From JAGVSZ01 sp019137045 (GTDB taxonomy: Bacteria; Pseudomonadota; Gammaproteobacteria; Burkholderiales; SG8-39): 64,000 nucleotides of DNA. The stretch lies in the NCBI GenBank assembly GCA_046347635.1, contig JAXMFT010000001.1:248001-312000 (forward strand), written 5' to 3'. Made by a program: the position numbers and the translations under genes. This document shows, piece by piece, positions 55,140 through 63,589 of this stretch; within the stretch, counting starts at the first letter, position 1, and every line of letters begins with the position of its first letter. The notes below the pieces were generated by a model that did not search any database, had not been told where the DNA came from, and worked only from the letters and a program-made list of their open reading frames with translations.

Positions 55140-56816
55140 ATGCGCAAGAAGCCCGCAGACCTCCGCAGCCACCGCTGGTACGGCGCCAGGGACCTCCGCG
55201 CCTTCGGCCACCGCTCGCGCACCGCCCAGATGGGCTTCGACCGCTCCGACTACGCCGGCAAGCCGGTGATCGCCATCATCAACACCTGGAGCGACATCAA
55301 CCCCTGCCACACGCACTTCAAGCAGCGCGTCGAGGAGGTGAAGCGCGGCGTCTGGCAGGCCGGCGGCTTCCCGGTCGAGATGCCGGCGATGAGCCTCTCG
55401 GAACCGTTCCAGAAGCCGACCACGATGCTGTACCGCAACTTCCTCGCGATGGAGACCGAGGAGCTGCTGCGCTCGTACCCGGCCGACGGCGCGGTGCTGA
55501 TGGGCGGGTGCGACAAGACGACGCCGGCGCTGATCATGGGCGCCACGACCATGGGCCTGCCGGCGATCTTCCTGCCGGCCGGGCCGATGCTGCGCGGCGA
55601 CTACCGCGGCCAGTTCCTCGGCTCGGGGTCCGACACCTGGAAGTACTGGGCGGAGCTGCGCGCGGGCAACATCACCGAGCGTGACTGGGAGGCGCTCGAG
55701 CAGGGCATCGCGCGCTCGCCCGGCCACTGCATGACGATGGGGACCGCCTCGACCATGACGAGCGCCGCGGAGGCCCTCGGGCTCACCCTCCCCGGGGCGG
55801 CCTCGATCCCGGCGGCCGACGCCCGCCACGCGGCGATGGCCACCCTGACGGGCAAGCGCATCGTCGACATGGTGTGGGAAGACCTGAAGCCCTCGGACCT
55901 GCTCTCGGCGGCCGCCTTCCACAACGCGGTCGTGACGGTGCTCGCGCTGGGGGGCTCGACCAACGCGATCGTCCACCTCCTCGCGATGGCGCGGCGCGCG
56001 GGCGTCGCGCTCGACCTCGACGCCTTCGACCGCCTCGCGCGCTCGACCCCGCTGATCGCCAACGTGCGGCCGTCGGGGAAGTACCTGATGGAGGACTTCT
56101 ATTACGCGGGCGGGCTGCGCGCCCTGCTCGCCACGCTGCGCGACCACCTCCGCCTCGAGGCGCGCACCGCGAACGGCCGCGCCCTGGGCGAGAACCTCGA
56201 GGGCGCGCGCGTCTTCAACGACGACGTGATCCGGCCGCTCGCCAACCCGCTCGTGGCCGCCGACAGCCTGGCGGTCCTGCGCGGCAACCTCGCCCCCGAC
56301 GGGGCGGTGATCAAGCCGGCGGCGGCCGAGCCCCGGCTGCACCGGCACGCGGGGCGGGCGGTCGCCTTCGCCGACTACAACGACATGGCCGCGCGCATCG
56401 ACGACCCGGCGCTGCCGGTGGACGAGACCTCGGTGATCGTCCTCAAGCACGCCGGCCCGCTCGGTGCCGGCATGCCCGAGTGGGGCCAGCTCCCGATCCC
56501 CAGGAAGCTCCTCGAGCGGGGCGTGCGCGACATGGTGCGCATCTCCGACGCGCGCATGAGCGGCACGAGCTACGGCGCGTGCGTGCTGCACGTCGCGCCC
56601 GAGTCGTTCATCGGCGGGCCGCTCGCCCTGGTGCGGGACGGGGACCTGATCGAGCTGGACGTGCCTGGCAGGAAGCTGACACTGAAGGTGGGCGACGAGG
56701 AGCTCGCCCGGGGCTACGGCCAGATGTTCGCGCAGCACGTGACCCAGGCAAACGAGGGCTGCGACTTCGACTTTCTCGAGCGCGGCGCGCCCACCCCGGA
56801 CCCCGAAATCCACTAG
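55140..56816 (+). CDS. IlvD/Edd-family dehydratase
   Basis: The 558-residue Fe-S enzyme dehydrates a 2,3-dihydroxy acid or sugar acid to the 2-keto acid. Cluster Cys residues are in I-N-P-C-H (about 58), G-G-C-D-K-T-T-P-A (about 126) and P-G-H-C-M-T-M-G-T-A-S-T-M (about 198), with the C-terminal S-D-A-R-M-S-G-T-S-Y-G motif. Motifs fit the sugar-acid (arabonate/xylonate) branch better than the IlvD of valine synthesis, because no ilv gene is near and it follows a LacI-type locus. The 133-base gap from the ligase shows no clear promoter. Confidence 0.9.
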   Translation: MRKKPADLRSHRWYGARDLRAFGHRSRTAQMGFDRSDYAGKPVIAIINTWSDINPCHTHFKQRVEEVKRGVWQAGGFPVEMPAMSLSEPFQKPTTMLYRNFLAMETEELLRSYPADGAVLMGGCDKTTPALIMGATTMGLPAIFLPAGPMLRGDYRGQFLGSGSDTWKYWAELRAGNITERDWEALEQGIARSPGHCMTMGTASTMTSAAEALGLTLPGAASIPAADARHAAMATLTGKRIVDMVWEDLKPSDLLSAAAFHNAVVTVLALGGSTNAIVHLLAMARRAGVALDLDAFDRLARSTPLIANVRPSGKYLMEDFYYAGGLRALLATLRDHLRLEARTANGRALGENLEGARVFNDDVIRPLANPLVAADSLAVLRGNLAPDGAVIKPAAAEPRLHRHAGRAVAFADYNDMAARIDDPALPVDETSVIVLKHAGPLGAGMPEWGQLPIPRKLLERGVRDMVRISDARMSGTSYGACVLHVAPESFIGGPLALVRDGDLIELDVPGRKLTLKVGDEELARGYGQMFAQHVTQANEGCDFDFLERGAPTPDPEIH

Positions 56817-56823
56817 GCCGGCC

Positions 56824-56853
56824 TTGGGATCGGGGCCCCGGCCGGGCTATAGT
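56824..56853 (+). promoter_or_regulatory. Promoter of the DGQHR gene
   Basis: TTGGGA (56824-56829, four of six) and TATAGT (56848-56853, five of six) are separated by 18 bases. Transcription would begin near 56860, 40 bases before the GTG at 56900, which has a strong GGGAGGAAGG ribosome site. The gene thus appears to be its own unit. Confidence 0.55.
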
Positions 56854-56899
56854 TCGGCCGGTCCGCCCCGGGCGGGCGGCATCAAGGGAGGAAGGGCCC

Positions 56900-58021
56900 G
56901 TGCACGCCACGAGAATCCGCCAAAAGGACGGCATCTTCTATTTCGCCAGCTACCCCGCCAGGGACCTGCTGGCGAAGGTGCGCTTCATCAGCCGGTTCTA
57001 CGGCGAGGGCGAGGAGATCGGGGCCGCCCGCATCGCGCACGACGACGACGTCGCCCAGTACATCGCCAAGATCGAGCGCACCGACAAGGCGTTCCAGCGC
57101 GCCCTGTCGCGCGCCAAGGTGAAGCAGCTGCGCAACTTCTACGAGACCGCGGTCACGCAGCCGCCGATCCCGGGGACGGTGCTGCTGTTCACCGCCGAGC
57201 GGCTCAACTTCCGCTCCGCCGGCGGCGACGACCACGGCAGCCTGTCCGAGCCGTCCTCGAAGTTCCTGATCATCGACGGCCAGCACCGTCTCGCGGCGCT
57301 GCACTTCTATCTCCAGGACCGGCCCGCCGATGCCGCCACGATCAACGTGCCCTGCATCATCTTCGACGGCCGCAGCGAGGACTTCGCGACCGAGATGTTC
57401 GTGATCATCAACTCGACGCCCACGCGCATCAACAAGAGCCACCTCGTGGACCTGTACGAGCGCGTCTCCTGGGCCGCGCCCGACCGCAAGTTCGCCGCGC
57501 GCCTGGTGGAGCGGCTGTACGTGGAGGCCGACAGCCCGCTGCGCTACCGCATCAACCGGCTGGGCGGCCGCAGCGCGCGCGACAAGTGGGTGCTGCAGGC
57601 GGAGCTCTTCAACGAGGTGCACCGCTGGGTGAAGCAGAACTGGCGCAAGATCCAGCTCGCGGGCGGCAGCGCGAAAGAGGTCCCGCGCTACTACGCGATC
57701 ATCCGCGACTTCTTCAAGGCCGCCCACGCCGCGTTCACCGACGCCTCCTGGGGCAAGGACCAGTACATGGTCACCAAGCCGGTGACGATCAAGGCGCTGG
57801 TGCGCGTGTGCGCCGACCTCGCGCGCGAGGACGCCGAACCTGCCGACGGCCGCGTCGGGCGCTGGGAAGTGCGCCTCGCGCCGTGGGCCGACATGGTGCG
57901 GCAGTTCCGCGTGGACGGGTTCTACGAGCGCTTCCCGGCCAAGGGCGAGGTGGAGCGCGTCGCAAAGGTGCACCGCGAGCTCGCGAAGGCCGCCGGGATC
58001 GAGGTCGGCAAGAAGGACTGA
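56900..58021 (+). CDS. DGQHR-domain protein (DndB-like superfamily), orphan
   Basis: The 373-residue protein carries the D-G-Q-H-R motif at 126-130 in F-L-I-I-D-G-Q-H-R-L, followed by F-V-I-I-N-S-T (about 167-173), the two main marks of the DGQHR superfamily, which includes DndB of phosphorothioate DNA-modification systems and ParB/sulfiredoxin-like folds. The rest is helical and basic. No dndA, dndCDE, restriction or phage gene is near; the neighbours are a dehydratase and an RraA-like gene. The GTG start has a strong ribosome site. The role is unknown. Confidence 0.82.
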   Translation: MHATRIRQKDGIFYFASYPARDLLAKVRFISRFYGEGEEIGAARIAHDDDVAQYIAKIERTDKAFQRALSRAKVKQLRNFYETAVTQPPIPGTVLLFTAERLNFRSAGGDDHGSLSEPSSKFLIIDGQHRLAALHFYLQDRPADAATINVPCIIFDGRSEDFATEMFVIINSTPTRINKSHLVDLYERVSWAAPDRKFAARLVERLYVEADSPLRYRINRLGGRSARDKWVLQAELFNEVHRWVKQNWRKIQLAGGSAKEVPRYYAIIRDFFKAAHAAFTDASWGKDQYMVTKPVTIKALVRVCADLAREDAEPADGRVGRWEVRLAPWADMVRQFRVDGFYERFPAKGEVERVAKVHRELAKAAGIEVGKKD

Positions 58022-58137
58022 CCGGCGATGCGGGGCCGCGGCCTCGGCATCCTCTTCGCCGCCGGCGGCGGTCTGGCGCGGCCGCCTGCGGCGGCAAGTG
58101 ACCTGCCGGCCTGTCCAGCGACTCTCCCGGAGCAGCC

Positions 58138-58812
58138 ATGACCGCCGGTTTCCGCATCCTGCCCATGCCCGCGCGCCCGGCGCGCGAACTGGTCGCCGCC
58201 CTCGCCGGGATGGTGACGCCGCACCTCTCCGACAACATGAGCCGCCTGCAGGGCGCGGCGGCGGCGATCCGCCCCATGCACGGCGGCGGCGCGAAGCTCG
58301 CGGGGCCCGCGTTCACCGTGCGCGTCCCCGCCGGCGACAACCTGATGGTCCACAAGGCGATCGACCTCGCCGCCCCGGGCGACGTGATCGTGGTCGACGC
58401 CGCCGGGGTGCTCGAGCAGGCGATCATCGGCGACATCATGACCAGCCACGCCGCGCGGCGCGGCGTGGCGGGTTTCGTGATCGACGGGGCGATCCGCGAC
58501 GCCGCGGAGATCGCCGCGCGGCCGTTCCCGGTGTACGCGCGCGGCGCGACGCACCGCGGCCCCTACAAGAACGGTCCGGGCGAGATCAACGTCCCGGTGT
58601 CCATCGGCGGCATGGTGGTGCGGCCGGGGGACATCGTCGTGGGCGACGCGGACGGCGTGGTCGCCGTCCCGCAGGCCGACGCGGAAGCGGTGCTCGCCGC
58701 CGCGCGCGAGCAGAAGAAGAAGGAGGACGCCTCGCTCGCCGCGATCGCCGCCGGCACGTTCGACCGCAAGTGGGTGGACGAGGCGCTGCGGGCGAAGGGG
58801 TGCGCGTTCTGA
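58138..58812 (+). CDS. RraA-like / HMG aldolase-family protein
   Basis: The 224-residue protein has the RraA fold signature: G-P-A-F-T-V near 57, G-D-V-I-V-V-D near 81, G-D-I-M-T-S-H-A-A-R-R-G near 100 and V-I-D-G-A-I-R-D near 117, with V-G-D-A-D-G-V near 177. The Arg/Asp pair agrees with divalent-metal aldolases such as 4-hydroxy-4-methyl-2-oxoglutarate aldolase, more than with the RNase E inhibitor. It lies downstream of the DGQHR gene with a 116-base gap and near other acid-degrading genes. Confidence 0.88.
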   Translation: MTAGFRILPMPARPARELVAALAGMVTPHLSDNMSRLQGAAAAIRPMHGGGAKLAGPAFTVRVPAGDNLMVHKAIDLAAPGDVIVVDAAGVLEQAIIGDIMTSHAARRGVAGFVIDGAIRDAAEIAARPFPVYARGATHRGPYKNGPGEINVPVSIGGMVVRPGDIVVGDADGVVAVPQADAEAVLAAAREQKKKEDASLAAIAAGTFDRKWVDEALRAKGCAF

Positions 58813-58975
58813 CGCCCTTCCCGCGCCGCCGCATGACGGCGCGCCGACACGCGCCGACCCGCCGGTAATCCTTGGCACGGCCCGGGCGGCCCCGGGTCGG
58901 CCTCGTGCCGTTGTTCCTCGTTGGCCGGCGGCCGCGCTCCGATGATGGGGGCGTCGCATCCAGCGGGGACTCGTC

Positions 58976-59713
58976 GTGCCGCTCCTCCTCGCGCTGAACG
59001 TTCTCGTCCAGGTCCTGTTCGTCGCCCATGCGTGCCGCTCGGGCGCGCCGCGCTACTGGGTGCTGGTGATCGTCGCGCTTCCGATCGTCGGCTGCCTCGC
59101 GTACGTGGCGCTGGAAGTCTTACCCCGCGTTCGGGAAGCGCCCGCGGCGCGGCGCGCGGTGCGGCGCGTGGCCCGGGCGCTCGACCCGGACAGGGGTCTG
59201 CGCGCGAGGGTCGCCGAGCTCGAGCGCTGCGGCAGCATCGACAACCGGATGGCGCTCGCCGAGGAGTGCGTCGCGGCCGGGATGCCGGCCGACGCGGCGG
59301 CCCTCTACCGCAGCTGCCTCGCCGGCGCCTACGAGAACGATCCCCACCTGCGCCTCGGGCTCGCGCGCGCGCTCGTGGAGCAGGGCGACTGGACGCAGGC
59401 CGCGGAGGTGGTGCGCCGGCTGCGCGCCGACCACCCGTGCCACCGCGCGAACGAGGTCCGGCTGCTGCACGCGCGCGTGCTGGAAGGCGGCGGCGACAGC
59501 GCGGCGGCGCTGGAGGAGTACCGCGGGCTCGTGCCCGCCTTCGTGGGGTTGGAGGCGCGCTGCCGCTACGGGCTCGCGCTCGAGCGGCTCGGCCGCGCCG
59601 ACGAGGCGCGCGCGCTGTTCGACGAGGCGGCGACGCTTGCGGCCGGCACGCCCTCGCCGGTGGAGTCGGAGCGGCGCTGGGCGAAGCTCGCGCGCGAGCG
59701 CGCCGCCCGCTGA
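58976..59713 (+). CDS. Membrane-anchored TPR protein
   Basis: The 245-residue protein starts with GTG, has two hydrophobic helices at the N-terminus (about 2-18 and 27-47; resembling the PLD-nuclease N-terminal anchor) and then TPR-like helical repeats (about 80-235; A-A-L-Y-R-S-C-L-A-G-A-Y and A-L-E-R-L-G-R-A-D-E-A-R). TPR repeats mediate protein contacts. The stop lies four bases from the convergent mltF stop. Confidence 0.78.
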   Translation: MPLLLALNVLVQVLFVAHACRSGAPRYWVLVIVALPIVGCLAYVALEVLPRVREAPAARRAVRRVARALDPDRGLRARVAELERCGSIDNRMALAEECVAAGMPADAAALYRSCLAGAYENDPHLRLGLARALVEQGDWTQAAEVVRRLRADHPCHRANEVRLLHARVLEGGGDSAAALEEYRGLVPAFVGLEARCRYGLALERLGRADEARALFDEAATLAAGTPSPVESERRWAKLARERAAR

Positions 59714-59717
59714 CGGG

Positions 59718-61187
59718 TCAGGATTTTCCGGGCGTGAGGCTCTCGCGCGCCTTCTTCTGCGCCTCGAGCACTTCGAGCGAAAGCTTGTACGCGGCGTAGT
59801 ACTTGAAGATGTTGCGCACGTAAGTGGTCGTCTCGATGCCCACCCTCTCGGCCGCGACGATCTCGACGTTGTTGAACCACTTGTCGGGGTTCAGGCCGCG
59901 CTTCTCCGCCTCCTGGCGCAGCTGGGCGATGCGTCCCGGCCCGGCGTTGTAGGCGGCGAACGCGAACAGCGACCGGTTCGCCTCGTCGAACTTCGCGTCG
60001 GGGAAGTAGCGGGTCATGAGCTGGTCCATGTACTTCGCGCCGGCGTGGATGTTCGGCTCGAGGATCTTGATGTCGCCCACCTTCAGCTCGGCGCCGGTCG
60101 CGGGCATGAGCTGCATGACGCCGACCGCGCCGACCGCGCTCTTGGCGTCCTGCCTGAGCTGCGACTCCTGGTAGCCCTGCGCCGCGAGCATGAGCGGGTC
60201 GAAGTGGTACTTCTCGCCGTACTTGCGGAACAGCGCGAGGGTCTGCTCGAAGCGCTTCCACTCGGCCGAAGCGGTCGGATCCTTGAGCTGCCTGATGCGG
60301 CCGTGGTACTCGCGCTTGCGCGCGACCTGGAGATTCTGCTTCTTGATGAAATCGGCGTAGAAGCCGTTCAGCAGCGCGTCGAGCTGCGGGCTCGCCTTGC
60401 GGATCGCCCAGCCGACCTGGCCGCCGGTGCGTACCGCCGCCTGCTCGTTCACCTTGATCTTCGGCAGGACCTGCGCCCAGATCTGCGCCTTCCAGTCGTC
60501 GACGACGATCGCCTCGAGGAGCCCGGCGTTCAGCATCTCCATCATGTCCTCGTCCTCGAGCGCGTCGGGCACGAGCACGAGCTTCGCCGGCGGCTTGCCC
60601 GCCTTCTGCAGCCGCTCGTTCAGCGCGACGAGGCTTTCGTAGTAGCTCGACGCCTTGCGGACGTGGACGGTCTTGCCCGCGAGGTCCTCGGCGGTCGCGA
60701 TCGCCGGCGACTTCGGACCGGTCACGACCACCTCGGACACCGGCTTCTGGTCCGCCGGCGCGACGAAGTCGACGATCTTGCGGCGCGCGTCGGTCACCGT
60801 CAGGTTGCCGGCGGCGACGTCCCCCAGGCCGTCCGCGACGTCCTGCAGCAGTTCGTCCCGGGTGGTCGGGATGATGTACACCGTGAGCGGACGCTTGGCG
60901 AGCTCTTTCGCGTACTTCTTGTTGACGTAGCGCTCGAAATCGCGCACGAAGTCGGCGGTGATGCCGCGCTCGCGGCCCTTGTCGTTGAAGTACAGCGTGC
61001 GGCTGTACGGCACCAGGACGCGGATGTGGCGCCGCGCGATCATGCCGTCGAGGTCGCCCTTCCACGCCTTCGCCTCGGTCGGCAGCGCGCGCGGCTTGGC
61101 GGGAGCGGGCTGCTGGCCGAGCGCGCCCGCGGCGGCGAGGAGCAGCAAGGCGCCTGCGCAGACGCGCGTCCACGCGCTCGTTCTCAT
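59718..61187 (-). CDS. mltF: Membrane-bound lytic murein transglycosylase F
   Basis: MltF cleaves peptidoglycan glycan strands and is tied to the outer membrane. The 489-residue protein has a signal segment (1-24), a solute-binding-protein-like regulatory domain (about 50-290; A-V-V-V-style domain with D-E-L-L-Q-D-V-A-D-G-L-G) and the SLT domain (about 320-460) with catalytic Glu in G-Y-Q-E-S-Q-L, then G-V-M-Q-L-M-P-A-T and A-Y-N-A-G-P-G-R-I. It starts 24 bases after the lipoprotein gene. Confidence 0.92.
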   Translation of the reverse strand: MRTSAWTRVCAGALLLLAAAGALGQQPAPAKPRALPTEAKAWKGDLDGMIARRHIRVLVPYSRTLYFNDKGRERGITADFVRDFERYVNKKYAKELAKRPLTVYIIPTTRDELLQDVADGLGDVAAGNLTVTDARRKIVDFVAPADQKPVSEVVVTGPKSPAIATAEDLAGKTVHVRKASSYYESLVALNERLQKAGKPPAKLVLVPDALEDEDMMEMLNAGLLEAIVVDDWKAQIWAQVLPKIKVNEQAAVRTGGQVGWAIRKASPQLDALLNGFYADFIKKQNLQVARKREYHGRIRQLKDPTASAEWKRFEQTLALFRKYGEKYHFDPLMLAAQGYQESQLRQDAKSAVGAVGVMQLMPATGAELKVGDIKILEPNIHAGAKYMDQLMTRYFPDAKFDEANRSLFAFAAYNAGPGRIAQLRQEAEKRGLNPDKWFNNVEIVAAERVGIETTTYVRNIFKYYAAYKLSLEVLEAQKKARESLTPGKS

Positions 61188-61211
61188 CGGTCTCTCCGTT
61201 CGTGCATCACC

Positions 61212-61706
61212 CTACCGCAACCCCGAGGGCGTCGAGGCGTAGGCGGGATCGCGGAAGATGCCGACGTATTGCACCACCCCGGTGCGCGCGTCGAACACCG
61301 GCTGGCCGATCATCTCGAAGGTGACGTCGCGCCAGCGGTAGGTCCACGTCTCGGTCGCGGTGCGCGGAAAGCTCATCCGCTCCATCGGCGGCCCCATGCG
61401 GTCGAGCGCCGCCTCGCTCGTCGCGCCGTCCCGCAGCCACTGGAAGTTCGCCGCGGTGAGCACCTGCGCGTACTCCGTCACCGCGCCGCCGGGCGCGAAG
61501 ACGACCCGCCAGGTCTCGAAGCCCGACGGGCCGGTCGGGTAGTACCAGGCAAGGGCGCCGCCCGGGAGCGTGCGCTCGAGCCCGGGGACGCCGAGCCGCT
61601 GGCGCACCTGCGCCTGCGAATCGCCGACCCGGACGGCGTCGGGGCCGGGGTTGGACGCACACGCGGCCAGCACCGCGGCCGCGGCGAGGATCGGAAGTCG
61701 GGACAT
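61212..61706 (-). CDS. Small lipoprotein of unknown function
   Basis: The 164-residue product has a lipoprotein signal: a hydrophobic core and the lipobox L-A-A-C (Cys at about 16). The mature part contains V-R-V-G-D-S-Q-A-Q-V-R-Q-R-L-G-V-P, like the SmpA/OmlA-type start that gates beta-barrel assembly, but the family is not certain. ATG 61706 is taken because it gives the signal at the N-terminus; the frame is open upstream. It is likely co-transcribed with mltF. Confidence 0.75.
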   Translation of the reverse strand: MSRLPILAAAAVLAACASNPGPDAVRVGDSQAQVRQRLGVPGLERTLPGGALAWYYPTGPSGFETWRVVFAPGGAVTEYAQVLTAANFQWLRDGATSEAALDRMGPPMERMSFPRTATETWTYRWRDVTFEMIGQPVFDARTGVVQYVGIFRDPAYASTPSGLR

Positions 61707-61771
61707 GGGCGCGCCTCGGAGCGGAAAATCTAGCGCAGCGGTGCGCAGCGGTCCAGCGCGCGCGTGGGAGT

Positions 61772-61777
61772 TACAAT
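61772..61777 (+). promoter_or_regulatory. Candidate -10 element before the HpaI aldolase
   Basis: TACAAT (five of six) lies 32 bases before the ATG at 61810. No good -35 is found, and the lipoprotein gene starts about 65 bases away on the other strand. Confidence 0.35.
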
Positions 61778-61809
61778 CCGCTCCCCCATTTTCGCGCACC
61801 GACGCCCCC

Positions 61810-62574
61810 ATGGACCTCCCGCGCAACACGTTCAAGCACGCGCTCGCGGCCGGCGAGCCGCAGATCGGCCTGTGGCTTTCGCTTGCGAGCAACTACAGCG
61901 CGGAGGTCTGCGCCGGCTCGGGCTTCGACTGGCTGCTCATCGACACCGAGCACTCGCCGAACGAGCTCGACATGGTGCTCGGCCAGCTCCAGGCGATCGC
62001 GCCCTACCCGTCGCACGCGGTGGTCCGCGTCGCCTGGAACGACGCGGTGATCGTCAAGCGCACGCTCGACGTGGGCGCGCAGACGCTGCTCTTCCCGTTC
62101 GTGCAGGACGCGCAGGAGGCCGCGCGCGCGGTCGCCGCGACGCGCTATCCGCCGCGCGGCATGCGCGGCGTCGCCGGCACCACGCGCGCGACGCGCTTCG
62201 GCCGGGTCAAGGACTATGCGCGGCGCGCGCACGAGGAGACCTGCGTGCTGGTGCAGGTGGAGACCCAGGAGGCGGTCGACGCGATCGAGGCGATCGCGCG
62301 AGTCGACGGCGTCGACGGGATCTTCATCGGGCCGGCCGACTACCACGCCTCGCTCGGCCACACCGGCGAGACCGCCAACCCCGCGGTGCTGCCGAAGATC
62401 GAGGACGCGGTGCGCCGCATCCGCGCGGCCGGCAAGGCGCCCGGCATCCTGACCGCGGACGAGAAGCTCGCGCGCCGCTACCTCGAGCTCGGCGCGCTGT
62501 TCGTCGCGGTCGGCGCCGACGTCGGCCTGCTCGCGCGCGGGTCGGATGCGCTCGCCGCCAAGTTCAAGTCGTGA
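61810..62574 (+). CDS. HpcH/HpaI-family aldolase
   Basis: The 254-residue enzyme splits 4-hydroxy-2-keto acids to pyruvate and an aldehyde, using a divalent metal. Motifs are D-T-E-H-S-P (about 42), R-G-M-R-G-V-A near 115, V-Q-V-E-T-Q-E-A (Glu ligand about 150) and F-I-G-P-A-D-Y-H-A-S-L-G-H near 175. The natural substrate is not known. Its stop overlaps the start of a dehydrogenase gene (GTGA), so the two act in sequence or on one substrate family. Confidence 0.9.
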   Translation: MDLPRNTFKHALAAGEPQIGLWLSLASNYSAEVCAGSGFDWLLIDTEHSPNELDMVLGQLQAIAPYPSHAVVRVAWNDAVIVKRTLDVGAQTLLFPFVQDAQEAARAVAATRYPPRGMRGVAGTTRATRFGRVKDYARRAHEETCVLVQVETQEAVDAIEAIARVDGVDGIFIGPADYHASLGHTGETANPAVLPKIEDAVRRIRAAGKAPGILTADEKLARRYLELGALFVAVGADVGLLARGSDALAAKFKS

Positions 62575-63509
62575 AGCCCGAGGTCCTCTCCGTCGCGGGC
62601 ATGCCCGGCCTCGACCGCGCATCGTTCGAGGCGCACTTCGCGATGCACTGGCTGTGGCAGGCGCCGGACCGGGAGCAGGTGCTGGCGGAGGTCGCCGCGC
62701 GCGTGCGCGGCATCCAGGCGACCGGCGCCGCGGTGGTCGATGCGACGCTCATCGGCCGCCTGCCGCAGCTCGAGATCATCGCCTGCTGCGGCGTCGGCTA
62801 CGACGGCATCGACGTCGCCGCGGCGCGCCGGCGCAACGTGGTCGTGACCAACACGCCCGACGTGCTCAACGACTGCGTCGCCGACCTCGCGCTCGGGCTG
62901 CTCATCGACGCGAGCCGCGGCATCGGGCGCGGGGAGCGGCACGTGCGCGCGGGCAAGTGGCCCGAGGGCGGCACGCCGCTCCAGACCCGGGTGAGCGGAA
63001 AGCGGCTCGGCATTGTCGGCATGGGCCGCATCGGCCGGGTGATCGCGCGGCGCGCGGCCGGGTTCGACATGAAAATCGCGTACCACGCGCGGCGCAAGGC
63101 CGCCGACGTGCCCTTCGCCTACTACCAGCGGCTGGTCGACCTCGCGCGCGACTCCGACTTCCTCGTGGCGATCGTCCCCGGCGGCAGGGACACGTTCCAC
63201 CTGATCGACGAGGAGGTGCTGCGGGCGCTGGGTCCGCAGGGCATCCTCGTGAACGTGGCGCGCGGTCCGGTCGTGGACGAAGCGGCGCTCGTGCGCTGCT
63301 TGCAGGAGGGCGCGCTCGGCGGCGCGGCGCTCGACGTGTTCGAGGCGGAGCCGCGGATGCCCGAGGCGCTGTGGGCGATGGAGAACGTCGTGCTCACGCC
63401 GCACATCGGCAGCGCGACGCGCGAGACGCGCGCGGCGATGAGCCGGCTCACGCTGGACAACCTGGTCGCGCACTTCGCCGGCAAGCCGGTGCCGACGCCG
63501 GTGCCGTAG
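62571..63509 (+). CDS. D-isomer 2-hydroxyacid dehydrogenase
   Basis: The 312-residue NAD(P)-dependent enzyme reduces 2-keto acids (for example glyoxylate or hydroxypyruvate) or the reverse. The cofactor domain has G-I-V-G-M-G-R-I-G-R near 147; catalytic Arg is in N-V-A-R-G-P near 227, Glu near E-A-E-P and His in L-T-P-H-I-G-S-A near 280. The frame is open upstream, but GTG 62571 overlaps the aldolase stop. It may process the keto acid made by HpaI aldolase. Confidence 0.92.
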   Translation: MKPEVLSVAGMPGLDRASFEAHFAMHWLWQAPDREQVLAEVAARVRGIQATGAAVVDATLIGRLPQLEIIACCGVGYDGIDVAAARRRNVVVTNTPDVLNDCVADLALGLLIDASRGIGRGERHVRAGKWPEGGTPLQTRVSGKRLGIVGMGRIGRVIARRAAGFDMKIAYHARRKAADVPFAYYQRLVDLARDSDFLVAIVPGGRDTFHLIDEEVLRALGPQGILVNVARGPVVDEAALVRCLQEGALGGAALDVFEAEPRMPEALWAMENVVLTPHIGSATRETRAAMSRLTLDNLVAHFAGKPVPTPVP

Positions 63510-63525
63510 GGGCCGGCGCATCGGT

Positions 63526-63531
63526 TAGACT
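63526..63531 (+). promoter_or_regulatory. Candidate -10 element before the TAXI receptor
   Basis: TAGACT (four of six) lies 58 bases before the ATG at 63590. No convincing -35 is visible. The same hexamer occurs before secA and lpxC on the other strand. Confidence 0.3.
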
Positions 63532-63589
63532 TGCCGGCCACCCGCGCAACGGGATCTCCCCGGCGCACTTGACCATCGAGGAGCCAGTC

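Noticed and set aside
55140..58812. DGQHR gene as part of a DNA-modification island
   Set aside because: The flanking genes are a metabolic dehydratase and an RraA-like protein, and no dnd, ssp, methylase or nuclease gene is present.
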